Shown one piece after another: positions 7,767-16,252 of a stretch of DNA of 64,000 nucleotides. The notes below the pieces were generated by a model, which was not told the DNA's origin, did no database searches, and worked only from the letters and a program-made list of their open reading frames with translations. This DNA comes from Bacteroidales bacterium (lineage in GTDB: Bacteria; Bacteroidota; Bacteroidia; Bacteroidales; UBA932): positions 35,294 to 99,293 of the forward strand of contig SUYN01000006.1 of NCBI GenBank assembly GCA_015060405.1, given 5' to 3'. Position 1 is the stretch's first letter; each line of letters begins with the position of its first letter. A program made the translations under genes and the position numbers.

Positions 7767-10424
7767 ATGAAGACGTCACATTTACTATTGGTGGTATTGT
7801 CTGTTGCCGTCAGCTGCACTTCCGGTTCCTTCGCCGACAGGTTCAAGGGAGCATCGGGATGCGAGGCCGAGGCTATAGCCAACGAATTCACATTCAATGG
7901 ATACACCAACCATTGGCAGAACGTATACAGACAGCATTACAGATACGGCAATCTGTATAGGATCAATATCCCTGACCTGGAAAGGACAATAGAGCAGTCC
8001 AGGAGGGACCTTGCCGACAGGCTCGGCATACCAGGCCTGAACATGCAGGAAGGCTTCCTCTTCGCCCTCTCTGCAGCACCTTATGTCGTGCTGGAGAATC
8101 CTGATGATGGCCAGCTTGAAGCGGCATTCAGAGAGAGTGACAACGTCCTCGTATATGCAGACCGGGACTCACAGGCCGGACAGCAGCTGGGAGCAAAGGC
8201 TCCGGCGGCGCCATCCGGAACAGAAGGCTACCAGACAAAGGCTGAAGACTACACCCCTCTTGACGCATTCGTGCTCAGGAACAGGAAGAAGTCTTTGTTT
8301 GCCGTTGTCGGCACTCAGGAAGGACGCGACATATTCAGGGAGGCCCTCGGATATGTTGAAAAGGTGAGGGAGGAGTATGATATGAAGCGAGGATGGTTCG
8401 GCACAGGTACCAACATCCAGAGTGTCACCTGTACCCCTGGTACTCCTATCGATGTGATGGGAGCCGGAATGAATGAGGGAAACTCATGGTTTGTCTTCAG
8501 CGGAGGTTACGAAACCCACTCGGGAAACAAGATAGCTGACTGGGTGAAGGAGACGGGGCTTCCGGTAGTGACGGACCTTGGAGCATCACCTCTGTTCGGA
8601 GCAGACGACTGGGAAGGTTTCCAGAGCCAGCTCATGGGAGGCAGAGATTCATGGAAAAAGCTTCAGGCAGAAAAGAACGGTTACTTATTCAAGAGAGTAG
8701 GGCCGGACAAAGGTCAAAGAGACTATACAGATGACAAGGACTATGACGGTTTCTTTGCCGCAGCTGGTCATGAGAACCAGATAAACAGTTCTGACAAGCC
8801 TTTTGTGATCACCACTGGCAACATGCTTGGAGGAACACTCAACAGCATGGTGCTCTTCACGCCTAAGGATGCCTGTTTCGACCGCACAGCGATGTGGGAT
8901 GCGATAATGGACAGGCGTGCGGTAGCCGTAGCCGAAGGCGGTCTGGTGATGGGGTCTGACATGTTCCGCAAGGCAGTGCAGCTGATGATGCTGGACAGAG
9001 TGTCCCTCGAAGAGTATTTCGGTGACAGACTTGACATGAAGGCCTATGCCGAAGGCACCAGGCTTCATATATCCATAACAAATCTCCATGACAGGAAGGT
9101 TGAAGGCAGACTTTCGGTGACGATGTCGGACAGGCTGGCACTGGGCGGCAGTCCTGCAGGTGAAGTAAGTATTCCTGCGGGAACTACAAAGGAGATCACA
9201 TTGGACCTGAATCCTACAAAAGAGGCTATGGGCAGATTGAACGCAATCGGTCTGAAGTTCGACTGGGACGGCAAATCAAAGGCCATCATGGCCAAGCTGG
9301 ACATGCCTCCTGCCATATCAGCCCACCAGCTCCTTTACGGTTCAGCCTCGGGCACAAAGATTCCTGTGTCCATATACAACTTCACTGATGATGAAGAAGT
9401 GGAGGTGAAGATGACCGTAGCTGACAAGGATGATTCTTCCAAGGTCATATTCCATGACGTCAGGACAATAGACATCCGCAAGGGCGGATACAAGGCATTC
9501 TGCTACGAGATGGAATCTGCACCGGGACACTACACGGTCACATATGAGGCAATGGGAGTGACAGCCCGTACCCGGCTCGGAATCGGTGACGATGCCGGTG
9601 AAGTGACCCTTACGGAGATTGACCTCAACGGCGACGGAGTCAATGAATATGTAATGGAGAACAGCAAGGTGAAGGTCACGTTGCTCACGACCGGTGCCCG
9701 TGTGATAGAATATATCGTCAAGTCACGCAACGACAATGTGTTCTTCAAGCTGTGGCCGGACAAGCCTGAAGACGTGAACAGGCCATACAGGGACAGGGCA
9801 TTCTGGCCGTTCGGCGGCTTCGAGGATTTCCTCGGACAGGCAAGCATGGAGACACACAAGGTGTATGATGCCGAGGTAGTGAAGGCCGGAGGAGCCTATG
9901 CTGAAGTCCGCATGAGAGGCGAATACTACGGCAACACCATAGAGAAGACATTCACCCTCTACGGAGACACCCCTCTGCTGGGAATACGCTTTGCCCTGGA
10001 CATGGTGAATCCGGAGCTTGACGTCCTGGGTCCCCAGCCAATCCTATCGATCGGCAGTGAGCATGGCGTGGAAGACAGGTTCATCATACCGGAAATAGGC
10101 GGAAACCGGGAATATGTCATGGATCCGAAGAGGATGTACGGAAAGATCCTGGACCTCAGGGAAGGCTGGAATGCGGGCTACGACACAAGGGAGGACATAT
10201 CATTCGTCGGAGCCTATCCTGTACACCGTCCGTTCTATCTGCACATGTGGATGAATCTGGACACCAATCCTGACTCGCACTATCCATATGTCGAACTGCA
10301 GCCTTGGGTCCCTCTCTATCACAATTCCACTTCTTACTTCTCCTACTATATGTGGGCAGACGGCGGAAGCTGGGAAGACGGCCTCAGCCAGCTCAGATCA
10401 AGAAACCTCATAACAGAAAGATAG
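7767..10424 (+). CDS. Large PUL lipoprotein of unknown function
   Basis: 885 residues with lipobox VAVSC. I do not recognise the family. The N-terminal third is helical and mixed (NHWQNVYRQHYRYGN, RDLADRLGIPGLN). The middle (about 200-420) has Gly-rich alpha/beta-looking segments such as MGAGMNEGNSWFVFSGGYETHSG and FVITTGNMLGGTLN, which could form an enzyme core. Two beta-sandwich-like stretches follow. The C-terminal 270 residues (AFWPFGGFEDFLGQ, IEKTFTLYGDTPLLGIRFAL, HMWMNLDTNPDSHYPYVELQPW) resemble the beta-supersandwich of mutarotase-fold or lyase-associated domains. It ends 1 bp before the next gene, so it is translationally linked to the PUL. An uncharacterised hydrolase or lyase is possible but unproven. 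Confidence 0.6.
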   Translation: MKTSHLLLVVLSVAVSCTSGSFADRFKGASGCEAEAIANEFTFNGYTNHWQNVYRQHYRYGNLYRINIPDLERTIEQSRRDLADRLGIPGLNMQEGFLFALSAAPYVVLENPDDGQLEAAFRESDNVLVYADRDSQAGQQLGAKAPAAPSGTEGYQTKAEDYTPLDAFVLRNRKKSLFAVVGTQEGRDIFREALGYVEKVREEYDMKRGWFGTGTNIQSVTCTPGTPIDVMGAGMNEGNSWFVFSGGYETHSGNKIADWVKETGLPVVTDLGASPLFGADDWEGFQSQLMGGRDSWKKLQAEKNGYLFKRVGPDKGQRDYTDDKDYDGFFAAAGHENQINSSDKPFVITTGNMLGGTLNSMVLFTPKDACFDRTAMWDAIMDRRAVAVAEGGLVMGSDMFRKAVQLMMLDRVSLEEYFGDRLDMKAYAEGTRLHISITNLHDRKVEGRLSVTMSDRLALGGSPAGEVSIPAGTTKEITLDLNPTKEAMGRLNAIGLKFDWDGKSKAIMAKLDMPPAISAHQLLYGSASGTKIPVSIYNFTDDEEVEVKMTVADKDDSSKVIFHDVRTIDIRKGGYKAFCYEMESAPGHYTVTYEAMGVTARTRLGIGDDAGEVTLTEIDLNGDGVNEYVMENSKVKVTLLTTGARVIEYIVKSRNDNVFFKLWPDKPEDVNRPYRDRAFWPFGGFEDFLGQASMETHKVYDAEVVKAGGAYAEVRMRGEYYGNTIEKTFTLYGDTPLLGIRFALDMVNPELDVLGPQPILSIGSEHGVEDRFIIPEIGGNREYVMDPKRMYGKILDLREGWNAGYDTREDISFVGAYPVHRPFYLHMWMNLDTNPDSHYPYVELQPWVPLYHNSTSYFSYYMWADGGSWEDGLSQLRSRNLITER

Positions 10425-10425
10425 C

Positions 10426-11835
10426 ATGAAGCATGTTTCATTAATCGTCGCAGCAGCACTCGTGCTGGCGTCGTGCAATCCGCAGACCAAGGCCAACGAA
10501 GAAGCCATGGCTCATAAGGTATATACCATATCCATGAACAAGATATGCAAGGAGTGGGACGGTCAATGGCAGGGCATCACCACTGCTTCGGACGGTAACT
10601 GCTACTTCTCGTCATCGACACATTCGAAGAGCCACGGAGCAGGATTCCACAGGTTCGACCCGAGGACGTATGAGCACACGATGCTTGCGGAAGACATGAC
10701 ATATGTCTGCGGAGAGCAGGACACACCTTCCCAGCAGGGCAAGATCCACAGCCCTATCGTCGAGTGTGACGGATGGCTGTACTTCACCACCCACCTCTCG
10801 AACTACTGGAAGGAAGGCATAGAGAACTACACCGGAGCCCATGTCCTGGGATACGAGACGGCCACAGGCAGATTCAGGGACTACGGCATCGTAAAGCCAA
10901 GATATTCAATATATTCCGCAATCGAGGCGGATCCCGTACGGAAAAAGCTCTATGTGTTCGTGGTGCCTTTCCTGGACGAGCTCTACGAGTCGGACGGCTG
11001 CCACCTCTACAGCATCGACATGGTCACAGGTGAGAAGGAAGACCTCGGCCTGGTGGTCGAAGGACGCAAGGCCGCAAGCTTCTGGTTCTTCATAGACAAC
11101 AACGGAAACGTATGGTTCACTCTCTGGAAGAGGAACTACGAATACGAGAACGACCACGGAAACCTCTACGTATACAGACCTGAATCAGGAAAGATCGAGA
11201 CCTATTACGACGTGCTTCCGAAAGGCCGCCTCATCGACGGCACTCCTGTGGATGAGTTCAGCAACACACAGAGGTCATGGACATGGCTCTCCCCTATGCC
11301 GGGACGCGAAAAGTGCTACTTCACCATGGGAGCGCTCGGCGGTGGAGACGAGCGTCTGTGGATCTTTGATCCGGGCAAGGACATCGAGAGCGGCGAGGCC
11401 TTCGAAGAGGTAGCCTATATAGGCTCGAACTATTTCCAGACCGCTGTCGGAGGAGACCGTCTCTATTTCATACAGTATGAGGATCTGGACGATGAAAGAA
11501 AGCTCTTCTCTGAGGACGAGAGGGAGATCGACCCTGCCAGCGAGGCGTATGTGGACAGGAAACTGCACCTGCGGAGCATCTCTCTTGCCGAAGGAGCAGA
11601 CCACAGCGTGATAACCGACCACGGGCCTGTCATAGACCAGGACGGCCGCGCGGCAAGGATGATCATGTCCATGTCGGCAGATGACCAGGGAAGGGTCTAC
11701 GCCTACGGAAGCTGGCATGTGAACTCGTTCAAGGAGGCGACTCTCCAGTATCTGCTTTTCGACTACCCTGGAGGAGACCTGTACAGGCTTCTCAAGAGAG
11801 GAGAGTTCTTCGCTGTCATAGATACGAATAAATAA
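10426..11835 (+). CDS. Beta-propeller-like lipoprotein of unknown function
   Basis: 469 residues with lipobox VLASC. The mature protein is built of repeated blade-like units with aromatic and Gly-Asp patterns: DGQWQGITTASDGNCYF, GAGFHRFDPRTYEHTML, GKIHSPIVECDGWLYFTTHLSNYW, GAHVLGYETATGRFRDYG, DNNGNVWFTLWKRNYEYE and DERLWIFDPG. These fit a 6- or 7-bladed propeller similar to PUL-encoded proteins of unknown role. No catalytic residue set is obvious. It follows the 885-residue lipoprotein by 1 bp and precedes GH2 by 12 bp, so it is co-expressed with the degradation enzymes. It may bind glycan or act as a lyase or sulfatase accessory; this is inference. Confidence 0.65.
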   Translation: MKHVSLIVAAALVLASCNPQTKANEEAMAHKVYTISMNKICKEWDGQWQGITTASDGNCYFSSSTHSKSHGAGFHRFDPRTYEHTMLAEDMTYVCGEQDTPSQQGKIHSPIVECDGWLYFTTHLSNYWKEGIENYTGAHVLGYETATGRFRDYGIVKPRYSIYSAIEADPVRKKLYVFVVPFLDELYESDGCHLYSIDMVTGEKEDLGLVVEGRKAASFWFFIDNNGNVWFTLWKRNYEYENDHGNLYVYRPESGKIETYYDVLPKGRLIDGTPVDEFSNTQRSWTWLSPMPGREKCYFTMGALGGGDERLWIFDPGKDIESGEAFEEVAYIGSNYFQTAVGGDRLYFIQYEDLDDERKLFSEDEREIDPASEAYVDRKLHLRSISLAEGADHSVITDHGPVIDQDGRAARMIMSMSADDQGRVYAYGSWHVNSFKEATLQYLLFDYPGGDLYRLLKRGEFFAVIDTNK

Positions 11836-11847
11836 CATCATATTATC

Positions 11848-14430
11848 ATGAAACTGAACTTTCTCAATTTTCTGGCTGTTGCAGCTCTTGCTGCCGGCTG
11901 CACGGAAGCAGTCGTGAACCAGGACACTGACTTCACTATCACCGACGGATGGAAGATACAGTCCTCGGAAATCGTCGGACTCGATGCAGACGCACTCTGC
12001 AGAGAGAGCGCTGAATGGTATGACGCCAAGGTGCCATCTACCGTGCTGGGAACACTGACTCAACACGGATTGTATGCTGATGCATTCATCGGCACCAACT
12101 ACGACAAGGTCATCGACCGCGATGATTTCAAGGAGCCATGGTGGTATGTGAATGATTTTTCTGTCCCTGCATTGAAGGAGGGACAGCGCGTCAGTCTTGA
12201 TTTCGAGGGAATCTGCTACAGCGCAGAGGTATGGCTCAATGGCACGCAGATAGCTTCGCGCGAGGAGATGACAGGCCCGTACCGCCAGTTCACTTTTGAT
12301 GTGACGGACCTCATCGCCGAAAACAACACATTGGCAGTCAAGCTCTTCCGCGCAGAGGACGGAGACTTCAACGTGGGATTCGTAGACTGGAACCCTCGTG
12401 CCGCCGATGAGAGCATGGGTATATTCCGCCCGGTGTGGGTACGCTACAGCGATGCCGTGTCATTGTACAACACTGCCGTCAAGACCAAGGTTGACACCGA
12501 GACTCTCAGGAGGGCATGGCTCACAGTGGAAACTACTCTCAAGAATGCTTCAGATGTTCCTGTGGAGGGAGAAATCACCTATACGATGGAGGGCAGGACC
12601 TACAGACATCCCGTCACCCTCGGCGCAAACGAGGAGAAGACCGTGACAGTAGGCCCTGACGATGCAGGGATGTTCAATGTGAAGAACCCACGGCTCTGGT
12701 GGTGCCACAACCTCGGCAGCCCTGAGATGTACGCCATGGAGGTGTCCTTCAACGTGAACGGAAAGCAGTCAGACTCTGAGGACGTTGATTTCGGCATCCG
12801 CCAGATCGACAGCTACATGACTGAAGAAGGCCACAGAGGCTTCCTCCTCAACGGCAAGAAGGTCCTCATCAAGGGAGCAGGCTGGACCGACGACATATTC
12901 CTCCGCAATCCGGACGAGAGGAACGAGATCGAGCTCGACTATGTCAAGGACATGAACATGAACACCGTACGTTTCGAAAATGTATGGGGAACATCGCAGA
13001 ATGTATATGACCTCTGCGACAGGAAGGGTCTCCTTGCCCTTGTGGGCTGGAGCTGCTTCTGGGAGTGGGAGGTATATTCAAGGACTCCGAATGATGAGTT
13101 CGGATGCATCAAGGAGGAGGATGACATGGAAATGATCGCCCAGTCATGGCGTGACCAGATCCTCTGGCTCAGGAACCACCCGAGCATCATAGCATGGTAC
13201 TCGGGAAGTGACATGCTTCCGCGCCCTGCACTTGAGCAGAAGTACCTCGACATCCTCGAAGAGGTGGATGACCGTCCGTACGTAGGAGCTGCAAAGGCCC
13301 TAGTCAGCGAGCTCACAGGTCCTACAGGAATGAAGATGGTAGGTCCGTACGACTACCAGGCACCTGTCTACTGGTACAGCCCTGAAGCTCCGGGCGGAGC
13401 CTTCGGATTCAACACCGAGACCGGAATCGGAGCCCAGATGCCTATGAAGGAGTCTATCATGAAGATGATTCCGGCAGACAAGCTCTGGCCTCTCGGAGAG
13501 GAATATGACTACCACTGTACCACAGCAGGTGAAGCCATGCACTCTCTCGACGTCCTCAAGGAAGTCACAGAGAAGAGATACGGTCCGTCAGAGAATCTCG
13601 ACCAGTTCCTGCTCAAGGCCCATCACCTTGACTTCGACGGTACAAGAGCCATGTTCGAGGCTTTCCGCGTGAATGTCCCTCGCTCTACCGGACTCATCCA
13701 GTGGATGCTCAACTCCGCATGGCCTTCGCTCTACTGGCAGATGTATGACTGGTATCTCGTTCCTACTGCAGGCTACTGGTCTGTCAAGAAGGCCTGCGAG
13801 CCGCAGCAGCTCGTATATAACTACTACGACAGGCACATCTATGCAGTGAACGACGAGGCCGGATCATTCGATCTGACCGCACATGCTGAGATATACGACA
13901 TTGACGGAAAGCTCACCACCCAGGCACAGTGCGACGTGACCCTGCCTGAAGGCGGACCGGTGAAACTCTTCGAGATCCCTCAGTGCGAAAAGGTGTCATT
14001 CATGTTCCTGACCCTCAAGGACAAGAAGGGCAACGAGGTGGCACGAAACGAATACTGCCTCTCCCCTGTCGAGGACATCCACAACTGGAAGAGATATAAC
14101 TGGATAAGGATCCGTCTTTCGCAGCACGCTGACTACAAGGCTCTTGCCGACCTCGGCCAGGCCACTCTCAATGCTGTTGCAAGCACCGAGGGCGAGACGG
14201 TCAAGGTGAAGGTCACCAACACTTCGGACAAGGTTGCCTTCTTCGTGAGGATGGCGCTCAAGGACGCTGAAGGCCAGATGGTGACCCCGGCATTCTGGAA
14301 CGAGAACTTCATCAGCCTCAAGCCGGGAGAGAGCAGGACCTATACCTGCCGCACAGGCGTACCTGCACAGGGACAGCTCAATGTAGAATTATCAGGATGG
14401 AACATCGCTCCGGCGACATTGTCACTTTAA
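11848..14430 (+). CDS. GH2 lipoprotein, exo-beta-D-glucosaminidase-type
   Basis: 860 residues with lipobox LAAGC. The GH2 order is visible: an N-terminal sugar-binding domain (VSLDFEGICYSAEVWLNGTQI), an Ig-like domain (about 195-320) and a TIM barrel from about 325. In place of the usual N-E acid/base motif of beta-galactosidases the barrel has IIAWYSGSDMLP, the GSD motif of the exo-glucosaminidase/mannosylglycoprotein endo-mannosidase branch, where Asp is the proton donor. The nucleophile Glu is in GFNTETGIG. Tail beta-sandwich domains complete the protein. It would remove GlcN or a related terminal sugar from oligosaccharides made by the GH16 enzymes. The branch assignment is from motif memory, so beta-mannosidase activity is an alternative. 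Confidence 0.82.
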   Translation: MKLNFLNFLAVAALAAGCTEAVVNQDTDFTITDGWKIQSSEIVGLDADALCRESAEWYDAKVPSTVLGTLTQHGLYADAFIGTNYDKVIDRDDFKEPWWYVNDFSVPALKEGQRVSLDFEGICYSAEVWLNGTQIASREEMTGPYRQFTFDVTDLIAENNTLAVKLFRAEDGDFNVGFVDWNPRAADESMGIFRPVWVRYSDAVSLYNTAVKTKVDTETLRRAWLTVETTLKNASDVPVEGEITYTMEGRTYRHPVTLGANEEKTVTVGPDDAGMFNVKNPRLWWCHNLGSPEMYAMEVSFNVNGKQSDSEDVDFGIRQIDSYMTEEGHRGFLLNGKKVLIKGAGWTDDIFLRNPDERNEIELDYVKDMNMNTVRFENVWGTSQNVYDLCDRKGLLALVGWSCFWEWEVYSRTPNDEFGCIKEEDDMEMIAQSWRDQILWLRNHPSIIAWYSGSDMLPRPALEQKYLDILEEVDDRPYVGAAKALVSELTGPTGMKMVGPYDYQAPVYWYSPEAPGGAFGFNTETGIGAQMPMKESIMKMIPADKLWPLGEEYDYHCTTAGEAMHSLDVLKEVTEKRYGPSENLDQFLLKAHHLDFDGTRAMFEAFRVNVPRSTGLIQWMLNSAWPSLYWQMYDWYLVPTAGYWSVKKACEPQQLVYNYYDRHIYAVNDEAGSFDLTAHAEIYDIDGKLTTQAQCDVTLPEGGPVKLFEIPQCEKVSFMFLTLKDKKGNEVARNEYCLSPVEDIHNWKRYNWIRIRLSQHADYKALADLGQATLNAVASTEGETVKVKVTNTSDKVAFFVRMALKDAEGQMVTPAFWNENFISLKPGESRTYTCRTGVPAQGQLNVELSGWNIAPATLSL

Positions 14431-14436
14431 GACCTT

Positions 14437-16077
14437 ATGATCATGAGAAAAACAGCAATACTGATCGCCGTGGCGATCGTTTCGATGGCCTGCAGCAAGG
14501 AAGTTGTCAGGAATCAGGTGGAAGTAATACCTCAGCCGGCTTCGGTGGAAGTCTACGAAGGTACATTCGATGCGGCTGGAGCCGCTTTCAAGGCAGATGA
14601 AGATTTCTGCCAGCTGGCGAAGGATGCCATTGCGGAATTCGAGGCAGACCTTGCAGGGGCAAGCGCAAAAGCCTCAGCTTCAGCAGACACCCGCTTCATT
14701 TTCGAGAAGGACGGAGGCCTTGGCGAAGAGGAGTACAGCATCGAGGTATGCGGAAAGAAGGCAGTCATCAGGGCTGCCGGACTCAAAGGCGTCTTCTATG
14801 CCATCCAGACACTCAGGCAGATGCTTCCTGCAGAGGTCTACACAGGGGCAGCCGCTCCTGAGGCTGACTGGACCCTCCCGTGCATGAAGATCCAGGACAA
14901 GCCGAGATTCGGCTACAGGGGAATGCACCTTGACGTGTCACGCCACTTCTTCGACATCAACGAAGTGAAGAAATACATAGACATCATGGCAATCCACAAG
15001 CTCAACGTCCTCCACTGGCATCTTACAGACGACCAGGGATGGAGACTTGAGATCAAGAAATACCCCCAGCTCACCCAGACCGGTGCAGTCCGCAAGCAGA
15101 CCATCATCGGCCACGGACGCGACAGGAAGGGCTATGACAACACACCTTACGGCGAGGGCTGCTTCTTCACTCAGGATCAGGTGAAGGAAGTGATCGCATA
15201 TGCGGCTGCAAGAGGAATCGAGATCATCCCTGAAATCGACCTTCCGGGTCATATGCTCGCAGCTCTCGCATGCTTCCCAGAACTCGGATGTACAGGCGGT
15301 CCGTACGAGGTGTGGGGCAGATGGGGAATCGCTGACGATGTCCTCTGCGTCGGAAAGGAGGAGACCATGAAGTTCCTCGAGGATGTGCTCGCTGAAGTTG
15401 CCGACCTCTTCCCTTCGGAATATGTGCATATCGGCGGTGACGAGTGCCCTAAGGTACGCTGGGAGGAATGTCCGCACTGCCAGGCGAAGATTGCCGAGCT
15501 CGGCCTCAAGGATGACGACAGGCACAAGGCGGAGCACTATCTCCAGAGCTATGTGACCAACAGGATGGAGCAGTTCCTCAGCACAAAGGGAAAGAAGATC
15601 ATCGGCTGGGACGAGATCCTCGAAGGCGAGATAGCCCCTAATGCGACTGTGATGTCATGGAGAGGCGTGGAAGGCGGCCTTGAGGCTGTACGCATGGGGC
15701 ACGATGCCATCATGGTGCCATATACCCACCTCTATCTTGACTACTATCAGTCAAAGGACAAGGCGGAGGAGCCTCTTGCCATCGGAGGCTATATACCTGT
15801 AGAGCTCGTATATTCGTTCGAGCCGTTCACAGAAGAGATGACTGACCAAGAGAAGAGCCACATCCTCGGCATCCAGGCAAACCTCTGGACCGAATACATC
15901 ACTACAGATTCATATCTCGAATATATGCTTCTCCCGCGCATGTCTGCGCTCAGCGAGATACAGTGGTGCGAGCCTGAAAATAAGGACTACGACAGATTCC
16001 TCGGCAATATGGACAACATGGCCGGGATATATGACATACTCGGATACAACTACGCCAAGCACATTTTTGTTAAATAG
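14437..16077 (+). CDS. GH20 beta-N-acetylhexosaminidase lipoprotein
   Basis: 546 residues with lipobox SMACS. An N-terminal GH20b domain (VEVIPQPASVEV, then YSIEVCGKKAVIRAAGLKGVFYAIQTLRQ) precedes the catalytic barrel. Barrel landmarks are GYRGMHLDVSRHF, NVLHWHLTDDQGWR, EIIPEIDLPGHM and the catalytic Asp-Glu pair in HIGGDECPK, followed by GWDEILEG, VMSWRG and the late Trp motif LGIQANLWTE. GH20 enzymes remove terminal beta-GlcNAc or GalNAc by substrate-assisted catalysis. It is the last gene of the PUL, six bases after GH2 and just before a terminator. Together with GH2 it indicates an amino-sugar-containing substrate such as keratan/poly-LacNAc-type host glycan or chitin-derived material. 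Confidence 0.93.
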   Translation: MIMRKTAILIAVAIVSMACSKEVVRNQVEVIPQPASVEVYEGTFDAAGAAFKADEDFCQLAKDAIAEFEADLAGASAKASASADTRFIFEKDGGLGEEEYSIEVCGKKAVIRAAGLKGVFYAIQTLRQMLPAEVYTGAAAPEADWTLPCMKIQDKPRFGYRGMHLDVSRHFFDINEVKKYIDIMAIHKLNVLHWHLTDDQGWRLEIKKYPQLTQTGAVRKQTIIGHGRDRKGYDNTPYGEGCFFTQDQVKEVIAYAAARGIEIIPEIDLPGHMLAALACFPELGCTGGPYEVWGRWGIADDVLCVGKEETMKFLEDVLAEVADLFPSEYVHIGGDECPKVRWEECPHCQAKIAELGLKDDDRHKAEHYLQSYVTNRMEQFLSTKGKKIIGWDEILEGEIAPNATVMSWRGVEGGLEAVRMGHDAIMVPYTHLYLDYYQSKDKAEEPLAIGGYIPVELVYSFEPFTEEMTDQEKSHILGIQANLWTEYITTDSYLEYMLLPRMSALSEIQWCEPENKDYDRFLGNMDNMAGIYDILGYNYAKHIFVK

Positions 16078-16112
16078 GTCAGTTGGTTATGGGCAGGTTT
16101 GAATCCTGCTGT

Positions 16113-16138
16113 GAAAGCCCGGTCACAGCCGGGCTTTC
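16113..16138 (+). terminator. Terminator hairpin at end of PUL operon
   Basis: A perfect 10-bp stem (16113-16122 with 16129-16138, GAAAGCCCGG/CCGGGCTTTC) encloses a 6-nt loop, 35 bp after the GH20 stop. The U-run is short and partly inside the stem. It lies between the PUL and the alaS promoter. Confidence 0.75.
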
Positions 16139-16157
16139 TGTATTAATATGACTCACT

Positions 16158-16191
16158 TTTGACGTCAATTCAGAAAAATGTTGTACTTTTG
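16158..16191 (+). promoter_or_regulatory. alaS operon promoter (Bacteroidota sigma-70 type)
   Basis: TTTG at 16158-16161 is followed after 22 nt by TACTTTTG at 16184-16191, an exact TAnnTTTG -7 element. Transcription would start near 16198, leaving a leader of about 55 nt before the alaS ATG at 16253. No attenuator is visible in it. Confidence 0.7.
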
Positions 16192-16252
16192 TAAGTTATT
16201 CTGCCGTATTGTACGCAAGCGGCATCAGTTTGAGGATAAAAACAACAGATAT

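Noticed and set aside
16178..16252. Upstream ATG for alaS at 16178
   Set aside because: It lies between the -33 and -7 boxes of the promoter, and AlaRS proteins begin at the MTSKEIR-type start.
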